From the NCBI GenBank assembly GCA_950071875.1, contig CATMNW010000116.1, positions 1-7,367 on the forward strand: DNA of 7,367 nt, read 5' to 3'. The notes under the pieces were generated by a model, which saw only the letters and a list, made by a program, of their open reading frames with translations, was not told the DNA's origin and did no database searches. The DNA comes from an uncultured Erythrobacteraceae bacterium. Lineage in GTDB: Bacteria; Pseudomonadota; Alphaproteobacteria; Sphingomonadales; Sphingomonadaceae. The first letter of the stretch is position 1; each line of letters opens with the position of its first letter. The position numbers and the translations under genes are program-made. Below, piece by piece: positions 5,883 through 7,367 of this stretch.

Positions 5883-7367
5883 GACAATCGCTCCATTGGC
5901 AGAGAAATACGTGTACGCGAACCCGAATTAAGCGCCACTATTTCCAAGTCCCCGTCCAGCTTTTTCACGCGCTCGGAAAGGGAAAGCGGCAAGTGCAATA
6001 TGGTCTCGCCGTCCTCCGCGATCATCGCGGAATTGAAACCGCTGCCGTCCTCGAATATCGTCAGCAACAGACGGCCGGATTCCACCAGGCATTCGACCGC
6101 GATTTCCCGGGCACCGCCGTGTTTTACCGCGTTCGCTGCAGTTTCCCTCAGCATCAGTCCGATTTCGCGCTGGCACTCCGCCGAAATGGTCAAGCGCTCC
6201 GGAGAGTACCCCAGAGTGCAAGTCACGCCCCACTGGCGGGAAATCCGCGCCAGTACCTGCGCCATTTCCGCCCCGAAATTCTGCTCAACGACATGGCCGG
6301 GTTGGCCGCGCAAACGAGCAATCAGTGCGCGCAGGTCGGCATGTTCGGCCGTGAGTTCGCTGCGGAGCTTGTCGATCTCGGCCTGCAGGGGGCCATTATC
6401 CGAGAACATCCCGTGCATGGCGTTGAGCCGGTACGAGGCCCCCGCGATAATCTGGACCACGCTATCGTGAAGATCGCGTGCGAGCGTCAAGCCGCTCTCC
6501 GCTGCGACCCGTTCTTCCAGCGATCGCTCGCGCGATGTCCGATCGAAAAAGCGCGCTACGCCTTTCGCAGCCGTGCGGGCTTCCTTCAGGTCGTCGACCG
6601 ACAAGCCTGAAGTGCCGGCGAGCACGATCCAGCCATGGATATCGATCGTGGAAAATGGCGCGGCGGCAAAACGGTCGAAGTCCAGGATCTGGTCTATATA
6701 GTGCTGCGAATTAGCGGGTCGCTCTACCAGGCGGCCGGCTTCCTCTTCGAGAGCGACAACGCCTCGGGCGTCCCCCAGCAATCCCGATGCTCCCGCGGCA
6801 AGGTCGAAAAACGGTTGCAGCACTTGGGGCTCGAAGCGCTGATAATCATAAGCCTTGCCGGTGGCCGTGCTTCTGTAAACCCAGGGTTCCTCGTCATCCC
6901 ACCAGAGCACAGACACCTTTGGCGCCCCGCTGCTCTTGATCAGCGTTTCCAGTATTTCGCGCAAGGAGGTCTCATTCTTTCCCAGATCGCTGTGTGCGGA
7001 TTGCCAGGCAGCTTGGAGATGCTGCCCGAACCAGACGAAAAGAGCGGAAACCACCAACAGGTAGCTGGTACGAAAGATCAACCGTTGCAGCTCGAAGTCG
7101 CCTTGAGCGAATTGCAGCGAGAGCGCGCCTGCCAGGAAAAAAGCGCCCGTCACAACCAGAGCGGTCATGGCGGTCGCGCGCCAGTTCCAGCGAACCGCAG
7201 CGGAAAACAGCAGGAAAACGAACAGCGTGAAAAATGGGCTGGTATAACCATCGGTCAGGTAAACCATGACCGAGAACAGCAGGATATCGACGACATGGAA
7301 AGGCCATGCGAATTTCCAGTTTCGCCGCCAATTATCCCAAGTCAGAAACAATGCTCCGACCGCGAAA
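5879..7367 (-). CDS. Membrane sensor histidine kinase (partial, 5' end outside)
   Basis: The N-terminus lies beyond the right edge; the frame is open to 7367, and the TTG at 7351 is a numbering point only. Four hydrophobic segments are visible at about 16-32, 38-56, 60-80 and 92-110, so the sensor is in the inner membrane with short loops. A cytoplasmic region at about 120-270 looks GAF-like (VSVLWWDDEEPWVYRS ... IDIHGWIVLAG). The HisKA_3 dimerisation/phosphoacceptor helix has ARDLHDSVVQ with H295 as the phosphorylated His. The ATPase domain has an N box at LRETAANAVKHGG (N407) and DGSGF (435-439). The second glycine-rich box is poor: LHLPLSLSERVKKLDGDLEI stands where GLGLxxMRERxxxLGGxLxI is usual. 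It should autophosphorylate and pass phosphate to the overlapping response regulator. The signal is unknown; lack of a periplasmic domain in the visible part suggests a membrane or intramembrane cue. Confidence 0.92.
   Translation of the reverse strand, partial: FAVGALFLTWDNWRRNWKFAWPFHVVDILLFSVMVYLTDGYTSPFFTLFVFLLFSAAVRWNWRATAMTALVVTGAFFLAGALSLQFAQGDFELQRLIFRTSYLLVVSALFVWFGQHLQAAWQSAHSDLGKNETSLREILETLIKSSGAPKVSVLWWDDEEPWVYRSTATGKAYDYQRFEPQVLQPFFDLAAGASGLLGDARGVVALEEEAGRLVERPANSQHYIDQILDFDRFAAAPFSTIDIHGWIVLAGTSGLSVDDLKEARTAAKGVARFFDRTSRERSLEERVAAESGLTLARDLHDSVVQIIAGASYRLNAMHGMFSDNGPLQAEIDKLRSELTAEHADLRALIARLRGQPGHVVEQNFGAEMAQVLARISRQWGVTCTLGYSPERLTISAECQREIGLMLRETAANAVKHGGAREIAVECLVESGRLLLTIFEDGSGFNSAMIAEDGETILHLPLSLSERVKKLDGDLEIVALNSGSRTRISLPMERLS
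5891..5894 (-). promoter_or_regulatory. Internal ribosome binding site for the regulator
   Basis: GGAG on the minus strand, within the last codons of the kinase gene and eight bases before the regulator ATG at 5882. It fits translational coupling through the ATGA overlap. Confidence 0.6.

Overview
The window looks like a piece of a GC-rich alphaproteobacterial chromosome, most likely from the order Sphingomonadales (an Erythrobacter- or Sphingomonas-like organism). This is inferred from base composition, from an outer-membrane receptor type with a plug style common in sphingomonads, and from an IS6-type transposase remnant that resembles copies I know from alphaproteobacteria. No rRNA, tRNA, CRISPR array or complete insertion sequence is visible.

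Left part (1-2113): a scarred accessory region. Positions 1-238 hold no intact gene but carry two imperfect copies of a GGACACC...ATTGGGGACC repeat, which could be the end of a transposable element. This runs directly into the 3' two-thirds of an NAD-dependent sugar epimerase/dehydratase gene (239-877, +) that has lost its Rossmann nucleotide-binding end. Facing it is an intact family 2 glycosyltransferase (889-1794, -). Both would suit surface polysaccharide synthesis. Upstream of the glycosyltransferase is a small relic of an IS6-family transposase (about 1967-2081, +). It contains an internal deletion that joins two conserved blocks in different frames at a CTGGTGG sequence.

Right part (2114-7367): an ordered set on the minus strand, read right to left. 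A membrane histidine kinase of the HisKA_3/NarL-DesK class runs off the right edge and overlaps by ATGA a LuxR/NarL-type response regulator. After a 159-bp gap with a spaced direct repeat comes a small exported protein of unknown function with a good ribosome binding site. Then, after a strong GC-rich hairpin, comes a TonB-dependent outer-membrane receptor-like protein of 795 residues.

How they may work together (inference): the kinase and regulator sense an envelope or membrane signal and may control the secreted protein and the receptor downstream. The hairpin between these last two would set different expression levels for them. The exported protein next to the receptor is the least understood part of the window and the best candidate for something undescribed.
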